A model generated the notes under the pieces. It did no database searches and was not told the DNA's origin. It saw only the letters and a program-made list of their open reading frames with translations. DNA of 14,996 nt from Alphaproteobacteria bacterium (lineage in GTDB: Bacteria; Pseudomonadota; Alphaproteobacteria; UBA6615). Positions within the stretch are counted from its first letter, which is position 1. Each line of letters begins with the position of its first letter. The stretch is taken from assembly GCA_017643325.1 (NCBI GenBank), contig JAEPNS010000007.1, forward strand, positions 6,220-21,215, written 5' to 3'. The translations under genes and the position numbers were made by a program. Below, piece by piece: positions 1-6,860 of the stretch.

Positions 1-195
1 CTCCGGTGGCGGCGCGTGACGCGTTTGCGCACATGGTCCTCCCGCGCCGGAGTCTAGCGCGGCGCACCGCTGCGGTCGCCGGTGTTTTGTCTCATCTTCG
101 CGTCGTGGGTGCCTGTTTTTTTACCAAACAGAATGCGCGGGTTGGCGAACTGCCCAAAAGATCGGCAGTCGATCGTGGCGGTCTGTCGAAGGTAA

Positions 196-217
196 ATCCG
201 GGTGATATTTCCCGGAT
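196..217. repeat. Inverted repeat upstream of the operon promoter
   Basis: ATCCGGG (196-202) and CCCGGAT (211-217) form a perfect 7-base inverted repeat around an 8-base AT-rich centre. No T-run follows it on either strand, so it is not a typical terminator. It lies about 55 bases upstream of the -24 element, a position that would suit a regulator operator. The binding protein is unknown. Confidence 0.4.
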
Positions 218-253
218 CGAAAAACGACATAAAAACAAGAATTTACGATTTTT

Positions 254-261
254 TGTATACA
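254..261. promoter_or_regulatory. TGTATACA palindrome, candidate GntR/FCD-type operator
   Basis: TGTATACA is a perfect 8-base palindrome within TTTTGTATACAGAA. FadR/VanR-type (FCD) GntR regulators commonly bind cores of the form TNGTATACNA, so this is a plausible operator for one of them. It sits just upstream of the sigma-54 promoter, about 45 bases before the predicted transcription start. No regulator gene is present in the window to support the assignment, and an 8-base palindrome can arise by chance in AT-rich DNA. Confidence 0.35.
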
Positions 262-271
262 GAAACCGGCC

Positions 272-288
272 TTGGCATATCGATTGCT
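272..288 (+). promoter_or_regulatory. Sigma-54 (RpoN) -24/-12 promoter
   Basis: The sequence TTGGCATATCGATTGCT matches the RpoN consensus TGGCAC-N5-TTGCW with one mismatch (T for C at the sixth base). The invariant GG (274-275) and GC (286-287) are separated by exactly 10 bases, the spacing sigma-54 requires. The predicted transcription start is near 299, giving a leader of about 69 bases to the first start codon. Sigma-54 with NtrC is the standard system for nitrogen-starvation genes, which fits the amide hydrolases downstream. I could not find a convincing NtrC dyad (TGCACC-N5-GGTGCA) in the 270 bases upstream. Confidence 0.7.
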
Positions 289-367
289 AATTGGTTGCGA
301 ACACCCGTGGCGACGTGTCTGCCGCGATGTATCAAACCGACAATCCATTCGTCAGGGGATCATCTTC

Positions 368-1480
368 ATGACCGACTTCAAACTGAACCGCCGGGCCTTC
401 CTCAAGACCGCTGCCGCCGGGGCTGCGGGCGCGGGCGCACTCGGCCTGCCGACCATGGCGTCTGCTGCCGGTCTGACCATCGGCATCGTCTATGTGGGGC
501 CGCGCGACGACTTCGGCTGGAACCAGGCCCATGCCGAGGCTGCAAAGGTGCTCAAGGGCGTGCCCGACGTGACGGTCGTGGAGGAGGAAAATGTTCCGGA
601 GACCGTTGCCGTCGCCAAGTCGATGGAATCGATGATCAACCTCGACGACGCGAAGATGATCTTCGCCACGTCTTTCGGTTACTACAAACCCTTCGTTCTC
701 GATCTCGCGGGCAAGTATGGCGATGTCCAGTTCCGCCATGCCGCACCGCTTTGGACGGACGAAGATCCGAAGAACGCGGGTTCCTACTTCGGCTATCTCG
801 ACCAGGCGCATTACGTGGATGGGGTCGCCGCCGGCCTGTCGACCACCTCGAACCGGCTCGGGTTCGTTGCCGCAAAACCGATCGGCACGGTTCTGCGCAA
901 CATCAACTCCTTCCTGCTCGGCGCAAAGAAAGTGAACCCGGACGCCGAGGTGCAGGTGATCTTCACCGGCGAGTGGTCGCTGCCGGTCCGCGAGGCCGAG
1001 GCCACCAACGCACTGGTCAACGCCAACTGTGACGTGATCACCTGCCATGTGGACAGCCCGAAGGTCGTCATCGAGACTGCCGAGGCGCGCGGTGTGAAGA
1101 CGTGCGGTCACAACGCGTCCCAGGCGCCGCTCGCGCCCAAGGGCTTCATCACCGGCGCGGAATACAAGTGGTCGACCATCTACACCCAGTATGCGGCCGA
1201 CCTTGCGGCGGGCAAGACGCTGCCGAACTTCATCGGCGCCGGGTTCGACAAGGACTTCGTCCAGAACACGCCCTATGGCGCGGGCGCCAGCGCGGAGGCC
1301 ATTGCGGCGGCGGACGCCGCCCGGGCAGAGGTCAAGGCCGGTAAGCCGATCTTCACCGGGCCGATCTTGAAGCAGGACGGCTCCGTCCTCGTCGGTGCGG
1401 GGGCGAGCCTCGACAACTACGACCCGATGCTCGACCGGACGGACTTCCTGATCGAGGGCGTGATCGGGTCGATCACCTGA
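368..1480 (+). CDS. BMP-family ABC transporter substrate-binding protein, Tat-exported
   Basis: This 370-residue protein is the periplasmic solute-binding component of a BMP/PnrA-type ABC importer, a family best known for nucleosides and purines. The start is set by AGGGGA at 354-359, eight bases before the ATG. The N-terminus is a twin-arginine signal: NRRAFLK at residues 7-13, an alanine-rich hydrophobic stretch, then ASA before a cleavage site near residue 33. The mature protein opens with the family's first beta strand (LTIGIVYVG) and a conserved DDFGWNQAH segment around residues 47-55. Export by Tat rather than Sec implies folding in the cytoplasm. It is the first gene after the sigma-54 promoter and is followed by its two permeases. 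The ligand cannot be read from the sequence. The downstream hydrolases suggest an amide or ureide such as biuret, which would be unusual for this family. Confidence 0.9.
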   Translation: MTDFKLNRRAFLKTAAAGAAGAGALGLPTMASAAGLTIGIVYVGPRDDFGWNQAHAEAAKVLKGVPDVTVVEEENVPETVAVAKSMESMINLDDAKMIFATSFGYYKPFVLDLAGKYGDVQFRHAAPLWTDEDPKNAGSYFGYLDQAHYVDGVAAGLSTTSNRLGFVAAKPIGTVLRNINSFLLGAKKVNPDAEVQVIFTGEWSLPVREAEATNALVNANCDVITCHVDSPKVVIETAEARGVKTCGHNASQAPLAPKGFITGAEYKWSTIYTQYAADLAAGKTLPNFIGAGFDKDFVQNTPYGAGASAEAIAAADAARAEVKAGKPIFTGPILKQDGSVLVGAGASLDNYDPMLDRTDFLIEGVIGSIT

Positions 1481-1509
1481 TTTGTGCGGGGTGGGGACAC
1501 GGCGTTTCC

Positions 1510-1563
1510 GCCCCGGCACATTCGGGCTGCCGGGGCAACGCATGGCCCATTCCATGGGCGTTG
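1510..1563 (+). repeat. Two consecutive hairpins between binding protein and permease genes
   Basis: GCCCCGGCA (1510-1518) pairs perfectly with TGCCGGGGC (1528-1536), giving a 9-base stem with a 9-base loop. It is followed at once by a second hairpin in which CAACGCATGG (1536-1545) pairs with CCAT and GCGTTG (1552-1555 and 1558-1563) around a GG bulge. There is no T-tract, so termination is unlikely to be complete. Stems at this position, just after the binding-protein gene, typically protect the upstream mRNA and let the binding protein be made in excess over the permeases. That role is inferred. Confidence 0.5.
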
Positions 1564-1579
1564 CGGATGATGAACCGAT

Positions 1580-2677
1580 ATGGCTGAACTGACGCAGGCC
1601 GGACCGCAGGTCCGCACCGAACTCGCGGACCGTGCCCGCCGGTCGAGCGAGTATGTGCTGGTGCCTGCGGTTGCGGTCCTGGTTTCGGCCATCCTGTTTT
1701 CGGTCTTCCTGCTGTTTCTCGGGAAATCCCCCGCGCAGTTCGTCGAACTCCTCTGGAAGGGCGGCTTCGGTTCGTGGTTTTCCTTACAGAACACCCTCGT
1801 CCGCGCCTCGCCCTTCATGCTGACGGCGCTCTGTGTCGCCATTCCCGCGCGGCTCGGCATGGTCGTGATCGGCGGCGAGGGCGCGCTGATCATGGGCGGT
1901 TTCGGCGCCGCGGTGATCGCGATTCCGATGGTCTCCTGGGCGCCCGCACCCGTTATTCTTGCGGCGATGGCGATGGCGGGCATGCTCGCCGGCGGGATCT
2001 GGATCGGGATCGTCGGCGCGGTGCGTCACTATCGCGGCGTCAACGAGACCATCTCCAGCCTGCTTCTGTTCTACATCGCCGTCTCGGTGCTGAACTTCTT
2101 CGTCGAGGGCGTGCTGCGCGACCCGTCCGATCCCAACAAGCCGTCCACCATGCCCATCGGGCGCGAGAACATGATCGGCCCGATGCCGGCAACCGACGTT
2201 CACTGGGGTCTGGCCGCCGGGATCGTTGTTTGTGTGCTGCTGTACTTCCTGATGAATCGGACGACGTTCGGGTTTGCGGCCCGTGTGACAGGCGGCAACC
2301 TGCGGGCCGCCCAGGCTCAGGGCCTGCCGGTGGGCCGGCTGGTCATGGTCTCTTGTTTCATCGGTGGTGCGGCGGCAGGCCTGGCCGGGTTCTTCGAGGT
2401 CGCGGCCATTCACGGCAAGGCGAACGCGTCGCTGATCGCCGGCTACGGTTTCACCGGCATCCTCGTCTCTTTCCTGGCGCGTCATAATCCGTTGGTCATC
2501 ATCCCGATTGCGATATTCCTGGGCGGGATCGACGCGTCGGGCGGTCTGATCCAGCGGCGCATGGACCTGCCGGACGCCACGGTGCTCGTTCTGCAGGGGC
2601 TGATGTTCGTCGTCCTGCTGGCGTCCGAAACGTTCTATGGCCGCTACTCGTTCTTCCGGAAGTCGGAGGGGACCTGA
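1580..2677 (+). CDS. BMP/nucleoside-type ABC transporter permease 1 (YufP/NupP-like)
   Basis: This 365-residue inner-membrane permease belongs to the LivH/LivM-type family (BPD_transp_2). A hydrophilic N-terminus of about 25 residues precedes the first membrane helix (about 26-48), with further helices at roughly 75-97, 103-118, 122-147, 160-178, 208-226, 255-275 and 300-316. The family's hallmark segments are present: GGEGALIMGGFGA at 98-110, RGVNETISSLLLFYIAV at 152-168, and the ATPase-contact loop GGNLRAAQAQGLPVGR at 238-253. The start has only a weak binding site (GGATG, ten bases upstream). The gene runs into the second permease through a TGATG junction, so the two are translationally coupled. 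The upstream gap holds two hairpins that may lower its expression relative to the binding protein. The substrate is that of the neighbouring binding protein. Confidence 0.9.
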   Translation: MAELTQAGPQVRTELADRARRSSEYVLVPAVAVLVSAILFSVFLLFLGKSPAQFVELLWKGGFGSWFSLQNTLVRASPFMLTALCVAIPARLGMVVIGGEGALIMGGFGAAVIAIPMVSWAPAPVILAAMAMAGMLAGGIWIGIVGAVRHYRGVNETISSLLLFYIAVSVLNFFVEGVLRDPSDPNKPSTMPIGRENMIGPMPATDVHWGLAAGIVVCVLLYFLMNRTTFGFAARVTGGNLRAAQAQGLPVGRLVMVSCFIGGAAAGLAGFFEVAAIHGKANASLIAGYGFTGILVSFLARHNPLVIIPIAIFLGGIDASGGLIQRRMDLPDATVLVLQGLMFVVLLASETFYGRYSFFRKSEGT

Positions 2678-3600
2678 TGGGCGACGAAGGCACCCTTGCG
2701 ACCGTCCTCCTGGCGATGTTCGCCGGTGCGATCCGGGTCTCGACACCGTTCCTGTTCGTCAGCCTCGGGGAGTGCCTGACCGAGAAGGCCGGGCGCATCA
2801 ATCTCGGCCTCGAGGGCACGCTCGTCTTCGGTGCGATGACGGGCTACGCGCTGTCGCTCCACACCGGCTCGCCGTGGCTGGGGGTTCTGGCAGCCGGACT
2901 GGTCGGCTGCGTGTTCGGCGCGATCCACGGTTACCTGTGCAAGCTCCCGAAGGTGAACGACATTGCCATCGGGATTGCCCTGATGCTGTTCGGCACCGGC
3001 GCGGCCTTCTTTTTCGGTAAGCCGTATATTCAGCCGCAGGCGGCGCGGCTGCCGTCGATTCCGCTGGGCGGCTGGTCGGACAACCCGGCCGTCCAGCAGG
3101 CGCTGGAGATCAACCCGCTCTTCATCATCGGCTTCTTCCTCGCCGTTGCGATGTGGTGGGCGTTTCGCAACACCCGCTGGGGTCTGGTCGTGCGGACCAC
3201 CGGCGACAGCACGCCCGCCGCCGTCGCGCTCGGCATCGACGTCGACAGGGTGCGCCTGCTGGCGACGACCGTCGGCGGTTTCTTCGCGGGCGTCGGCGGC
3301 TCGTTCCTGTCGCTGTCCTACCCGGGAAGCTGGTCGGAGGGCCTGTCGTCGGGGCAGGGGCTCATGGCGGTCGCGCTCGTGATCTTCGCGCGCTGGAACC
3401 CGCTGGCCTGCTTCGGTGCCGCGATCCTTTTCGGCGCCGCCGGCGCGCTCGGCCCGGCGCTCCAGTCGGTCGGGATCAGCGAGGGCTACCACTTCTTCAA
3501 TGCCGCACCCTACATCCTGACGCTGGCGATCCTGGTGGTCGCGGTGTCTCCCAAGCGCGCATTGCGCGGCGCACCCAGCGAATTGTCGATCACGAAGTAG
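2677..3600 (+). CDS. BMP/nucleoside-type ABC transporter permease 2 (YufQ/NupQ-like)
   Basis: This 307-residue permease is the second half of the transmembrane channel and would form a heterodimer with the preceding gene's product. It starts one base inside the previous stop codon, with a strong GGAGGGG site at 2665-2671. Visible family motifs are EKAGRINLGLEG at residues 36-47, the ATPase-contact loop TTGDSTPAAVALGIDVDRVR at 174-193, GGFFAGVGGSFLSLSYPGSW at 200-219, and GQGLMAVALVIFARWNP at 226-242. About eight hydrophobic helices can be counted. In typical BMP loci an ATPase gene lies between the binding protein and the permeases. Here it is absent, so the energising subunit must be encoded outside the window or shared with another transporter. 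Confidence 0.9.
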   Translation: MGDEGTLATVLLAMFAGAIRVSTPFLFVSLGECLTEKAGRINLGLEGTLVFGAMTGYALSLHTGSPWLGVLAAGLVGCVFGAIHGYLCKLPKVNDIAIGIALMLFGTGAAFFFGKPYIQPQAARLPSIPLGGWSDNPAVQQALEINPLFIIGFFLAVAMWWAFRNTRWGLVVRTTGDSTPAAVALGIDVDRVRLLATTVGGFFAGVGGSFLSLSYPGSWSEGLSSGQGLMAVALVIFARWNPLACFGAAILFGAAGALGPALQSVGISEGYHFFNAAPYILTLAILVVAVSPKRALRGAPSELSITK

Positions 3601-3624
3601 ACGCGGATACAGACGGAGACGGAT

Positions 3625-4629
3625 ATGAGCGGACTTGGCGGACTGAACAAATCGCCGGACGGCGTTGTCCTCGGCATGACCCAGCTCCAGCTGCCGGTCG
3701 TGGAAACGCCCGACGACCTCGCGGCGCAGACGGACAAGATAGTCGGCATGGTGGGCAAGGCCCGGCGCAACATGCCGACGATGGACCTGGTCGTGTTTCC
3801 CGAATACGCGCTTCACGGGCTGTCGATGGACACGAACCCGGAAATCATGTGCTCGATGGACGGGCCGGAGATGGCGGCATTCTCCGCGGCCTGCCGCGAC
3901 AACGAAATCTGGGGCTGCTTCTCGATCATGGAGGCCAACCCCGACGGCAATCCCTATAACTCCGGCGTCATCCTCGACGACACCGGCGAGCTCCGGCTCT
4001 ATTACCGGAAGCTGCATCCCTGGGTGCCGGTCGAGCCGTGGGAGCCGGGCAACCTCGGCATCCCCGTGTGCGAGGGTCCGAATGGGTCGACCATCGCGCT
4101 GATCATCTGCCACGACGGAATGTTTCCCGAGATGGCGCGCGAGAGCGCCTACAAGGGCGCGGAGATCATGCTCCGCACGGCGGGCTACACGGCGCCGATC
4201 CGCGAGGCGTGGCGGTTCACCAACCAGTCGAACGCCTTCTGCAACCTGATGGTCACCGCGAGCGTCTGCATGGCCGGCACCGACGGCTCGTTCAATTCCA
4301 TGGGCGAGGGGATGATCTGCAACTTCGACGGCACGGTTCTGGCGCAGGGCAATGGCACGCCCGACGAGATCATCACCGCGGAGGTGCGCCCCGACCTGGT
4401 GCGCGAGGCGCGCCGGCACTGGAGCGTGGAGAACAACATCTACCAGTTCGGCCACCGCGGCTACGTCGCCGTGCACGGCGGGGCACAGGACTGCCCCTAT
4501 ACGTACATGACCGACCTTGCGGCGGGCGAGTACCGGCTGCCCTGGGAGGACGAGGTGCTCGTGACCGATGGCACCAGCTGCGGCTTCCCGATCCCTAACC
4601 GCAAATATGAAGGAGCGGCCAATGGCTGA
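3625..4629 (+). CDS. amiF: Formamidase (nitrilase superfamily)
   Basis: This 334-residue protein is the same length as Helicobacter pylori AmiF and matches it throughout from memory, including segments such as the one around NPYN, YRKL, ICHDGM, ICNFDGT and ENNIYQFGHRGYVA. Formamidase hydrolyses formamide to formate and ammonia in the cytoplasm. The nitrilase catalytic triad is visible: Glu60 in VVFPEY, Lys129 in YYRKLHPW and Cys162 in IICHDGM. GGAG at 3615-3618, six bases before the ATG, supports the start. The gene lies 24 bases after the permease and overlaps biuH by 8 bases, so it is part of the same operon. In this setting it would release ammonia from a short-chain amide. A related aliphatic amide as the true substrate cannot be excluded, because AmiF and AmiE differ subtly. 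Confidence 0.88.
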   Translation: MSGLGGLNKSPDGVVLGMTQLQLPVVETPDDLAAQTDKIVGMVGKARRNMPTMDLVVFPEYALHGLSMDTNPEIMCSMDGPEMAAFSAACRDNEIWGCFSIMEANPDGNPYNSGVILDDTGELRLYYRKLHPWVPVEPWEPGNLGIPVCEGPNGSTIALIICHDGMFPEMARESAYKGAEIMLRTAGYTAPIREAWRFTNQSNAFCNLMVTASVCMAGTDGSFNSMGEGMICNFDGTVLAQGNGTPDEIITAEVRPDLVREARRHWSVENNIYQFGHRGYVAVHGGAQDCPYTYMTDLAAGEYRLPWEDEVLVTDGTSCGFPIPNRKYEGAANG

Positions 4630-5329
4630 TGCCTCGATCGCGCCGGCGGGTGAACGCTTCGTCGACGCCGACCCCTATCCATGGCCCTGGAACGGGGACC
4701 TGCGGCCCGACAACACCGCGCTGATCGTTATCGACATGCAGACCGATTTCTGCGGCGAGGGCGGCTATGTGGATTCCATGGGCTACGATCTGTCGCTGAC
4801 CCGCGCTCCCATCGAGCCGATCTCGAAGGTACTCGCCGCGATGCGCGCGGGCGGCTACCACGTGCTGCATACCCGCGAGGGGCATCGGCCAGACCTGTCG
4901 GACCTGCCGCCCAACAAGCGCTGGCGCTCGCAGCGGATCGGCGCGGGCATCGGCGATCCCGGCCCGTGCGGGCGCATCCTCGTGCGCGGCGAGCCGGGCT
5001 GGGAGATCATTCCCGAACTGGCGCCGGCCGAAGGCGAGCCGGTGATCGACAAGCCGGGCAAGGGTTCCTTCTGTGCGACGGACCTGGAGCTGATGCTGCG
5101 CACGTGCGGGGTCGACAACCTCATCATCACCGGCATCACCACAGATGTGTGCGTGCACACGACCATGCGCGAGGCGAACGACCGCGGGTTCGAATGCCTG
5201 CTGCTGGAGGACTGCTGCGGTGCGACCGATCACGGCAACCACCTCGCGGCCATCAAGATGGTGAAGATGCAGGGCGGCGTCTTCGGCGCAGTCGCGGACT
5301 CCGAAACGCTTCTGTCCGCCCTGTCTTGA
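4622..5329 (+). CDS. biuH: Biuret hydrolase (isochorismatase-like cysteine hydrolase)
   Basis: This 235-residue cytoplasmic amidohydrolase converts biuret to allophanate and ammonia. It closely resembles the characterised Rhizobium leguminosarum BiuH as I remember it: the N-terminal DADPYPWP segment, NKRWRSQRIGAGIGDPGPCG, VIDKPGKGSF and TGITTDVCV all correspond. The BiuH active-site residues Asp36, Lys142, Cys175 and Gln215 appear here as Asp38, Lys144, Cys177 and Gln217, each shifted by two. The ATG at 4622 is preferred over an earlier in-frame ATG because AGGAG (4611-4615) lies six bases before it and because the protein then matches the family length. It overlaps the formamidase stop by 8 bases and is followed four bases later by a paralogue. 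No allophanate hydrolase lies in the window, so the next pathway step must be elsewhere. Confidence 0.88.
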   Translation: MADASIAPAGERFVDADPYPWPWNGDLRPDNTALIVIDMQTDFCGEGGYVDSMGYDLSLTRAPIEPISKVLAAMRAGGYHVLHTREGHRPDLSDLPPNKRWRSQRIGAGIGDPGPCGRILVRGEPGWEIIPELAPAEGEPVIDKPGKGSFCATDLELMLRTCGVDNLIITGITTDVCVHTTMREANDRGFECLLLEDCCGATDHGNHLAAIKMVKMQGGVFGAVADSETLLSALS

Positions 5330-5333
5330 ACCG

Positions 5334-5999
5334 ATGCCGGTCGTCCCCGCCCAGCCGTTCGACTACAGCTTTCCAGAAGGCCGGCTGGCCCTCGTGGTCA
5401 TCGACATGCAGCGCGATTTCGTGGAGCCCGGAGGTTTCGGGGAATCGCTCGGCAACGACGTGACCCGCCTGCAGGCGATCGTTCCGGCGCTGCAGCGGCT
5501 GGTCACGGCGTGCCGCGAGGCGGGCGTGCCCGTGATCCACACCCGCGAATGCCACCGCGCGGACCTCTCGGACCTGCCCCCGGCCAAGCGCGACCGGGGC
5601 GACCCGGCCCTGCGGATCGGCGATCCCGGTCCCATGGGGCGGATCCTCGTGGCCGGGGAACCCGGCGCGGAGATCGTTCCCGCGTTGGCGCCGCTGCCCG
5701 GCGAGGCCGTGATCGACAAACCCGGCAAGGGCGCCTTCTACGCGACGGCGTTTGCGGATGCCCTGGAGGCGGCGAATGCCAGCCACCTGCTGATGACCGG
5801 TGTGACCACCGAGGTGTGCGTGCAGACCACCATGCGCGAGGCGAACGACCGGGGCTACGAATGCCTGCTGGTCGAGGACTGCACCGAAAGCTATTTCCCC
5901 GAATTCAAGGCGGCCACGCTGGAGATGGTGCGCGCCCAGGGCGCGATCGTCGGCTGGACCGCCACATCCGACCAGGTGATCGAGGTCTTGTCCCCATGA
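5334..5999 (+). CDS. BiuH-like cysteine hydrolase, candidate triuret hydrolase
   Basis: This 221-residue isochorismatase-like hydrolase is a clear paralogue of the preceding biuret hydrolase. They share HTRE-x-H-R, DLSDLPP, GDPGP-x-GRIL, VIDKPGKG, TT-x-VCV and TTMREANDRG in the same order. The catalytic set is intact: Asp24 in VVIDMQRDF, Lys129, Cys162 and Gln202. It differs from BiuH in lacking the DADPYPWP head and in the segment before the lysine, and it has ESYFPEF in place of the CGATDHGNH segment, so its substrate probably differs. Triuret hydrolase (TrtA) is a known BiuH relative that feeds biuret to BiuH and is the best guess. Ureidoacrylate-type amides are an alternative. There is no clear ribosome binding site for the ATG, only four bases after the biuH stop, so translation is probably coupled. 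Confidence 0.8.
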   Translation: MPVVPAQPFDYSFPEGRLALVVIDMQRDFVEPGGFGESLGNDVTRLQAIVPALQRLVTACREAGVPVIHTRECHRADLSDLPPAKRDRGDPALRIGDPGPMGRILVAGEPGAEIVPALAPLPGEAVIDKPGKGAFYATAFADALEAANASHLLMTGVTTEVCVQTTMREANDRGYECLLVEDCTESYFPEFKAATLEMVRAQGAIVGWTATSDQVIEVLSP

Positions 6000-6361
6000 G
6001 CGAGAATCCGAACCCCGAGCCCATCGTCCTGCAGGACATGATGGACCTCGCCGCCCGCGCCGACACGCTTCACTGGCAGCCGTTCCGCGATGGGGTCGAA
6101 CTGCACCAGATCTACGGGACCATGGGCCAGCCCGGCCCGTCGGCCTGCCTGCTGCGCTTCCAGCCGGGCGCAAAAGTCCCGCGCCACCGCCACACCGGCT
6201 ACGAACACATCATCGTTCTCGAAGGTGGCCAGACCGACGACCGCGGTCACTACACCGCCGGCACCGCGCTCATCAGCCCGCCCGGAACAGACCACGCCAT
6301 CGTCAGCGAGGAAGGCTGCATCGTGCTCGCCATCTACCAGTCGCCGGTGGCGTTCGATTGA
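5996..6361 (+). CDS. Small single-domain cupin protein
   Basis: This 121-residue protein has one conserved-barrel cupin domain. Its start overlaps the previous stop as ATGA. Cupin motif 1 is seen as PRHRHTGYEHIIVLEGG (62-78), giving metal ligands His64, His66 and Glu70. Motif 2, ISPPGTDHAI (93-102), supplies His100. The layout resembles the ChrR-type cupin domain, but no anti-sigma zinc domain is attached. The operon position suggests a role in processing or sensing the imported amide, but the sequence does not show whether it is an enzyme or a binding protein. It is probably the last gene of the tightly coupled block. Confidence 0.82.
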   Translation: MSENPNPEPIVLQDMMDLAARADTLHWQPFRDGVELHQIYGTMGQPGPSACLLRFQPGAKVPRHRHTGYEHIIVLEGGQTDDRGHYTAGTALISPPGTDHAIVSEEGCIVLAIYQSPVAFD

Positions 6362-6451
6362 CGCTGCTGTCGTAGATGTTTCGTGTTCTGCGCGACCGCG
6401 ATAGCCTAATCTTCTCTTTCCAGACAATCGTGAACGGTCGGGAGAGAGACC

Positions 6452-6847
6452 ATGCGCAAGACACTTTCATCACCTGAGGTTCGCAAACCCGCCCGCGCCG
6501 CATTGACGGGCGGCGTGGTTGCCGGCGACCAGGTGTTCGTTAGCGGGCAGATGGCCTATGACCCGGAGATCGACGGCATTCCCGCCGACATGGATGCCGC
6601 GGCCCAGACGAAGGTCATCATGGACAATATCGGGCACCTGCTTGCGTCCGAGGGAATGGACCATGGCGACATCGTCAAGGTCACGATCTTCCTCACCGAC
6701 CTGTCCGACCTTCGCGCCATGAACGAGGTGTATTCTAGCTACGTGTCGGAGCCGTACCCGGCGCGTTCCACGGTCGAGGTGTCGGGCCTCGCGATCCCGA
6801 ACGGGCGTGTCGAGATCGAGGCGCACGCGATCCGGCGCGGGTCCTGA
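6452..6847 (+). CDS. RidA/YjgF/Rut-C family protein
   Basis: This 131-residue protein belongs to the RidA family, whose members hydrolyse reactive enamines and imines or related small amines in the cytoplasm. The family core is present: GDQVFVSGQMAYDP (25-38), NIGHLLASEGM (59-69), VKVTIFLTDLSD (76-87), and the active-site segment YPARSTVEVSGL (102-113), in which Arg105 corresponds to the deaminase arginine, with VEIEA at 120-124. GGAG at 6441-6444 lies seven bases before the ATG. It follows the cupin by 90 bases, so it may be the tail of the operon or have its own promoter. I see no clear terminator in that gap. In the Rut pathway a RidA homologue (RutC) works with an isochorismatase-like amidohydrolase, a parallel to this cluster. 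Confidence 0.88.
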   Translation: MRKTLSSPEVRKPARAALTGGVVAGDQVFVSGQMAYDPEIDGIPADMDAAAQTKVIMDNIGHLLASEGMDHGDIVKVTIFLTDLSDLRAMNEVYSSYVSEPYPARSTVEVSGLAIPNGRVEIEAHAIRRGS

Positions 6848-6860
6848 CCGGGCGCGTCCG

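Larger units (their letters stand above)
1..367. other. Non-coding leader and regulatory region of the amide-uptake operon
   Basis: I find no convincing gene in this stretch. The open frames present have no ribosome binding site and no recognisable protein, and they run across AT-rich DNA unlike the coding regions. About 1-180 is ordinary GC-rich sequence that could be the end of an upstream intergenic region. Roughly 190-300 is clearly AT-rich and contains an inverted repeat (196-217), a TGTATACA palindrome (254-261) and a sigma-54 promoter (272-288), all listed separately. The AT-rich DNA upstream of the -24/-12 box would suit an IHF-type bend, but I could not match a good IHF consensus. 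Confidence 0.7.

Noticed and set aside
62..80. Possible NtrC binding site GCGCACC-N5-GGTCGCC
   Set aside because: Only the left half is close to TGCACC; the right half matches poorly, and it is over 200 bases from the -24 element.
6..348. Short open frames on both strands in the leader region
   Set aside because: They cross the AT-rich promoter region, lack ribosome binding sites and resemble no protein.
2644..4476. A 610-codon open frame on the - strand opposite the permease and formamidase genes
   Set aside because: It is an antisense shadow of well-supported genes in GC-rich DNA, with low-complexity Arg/His/Asp-rich translation and no recognisable domain.
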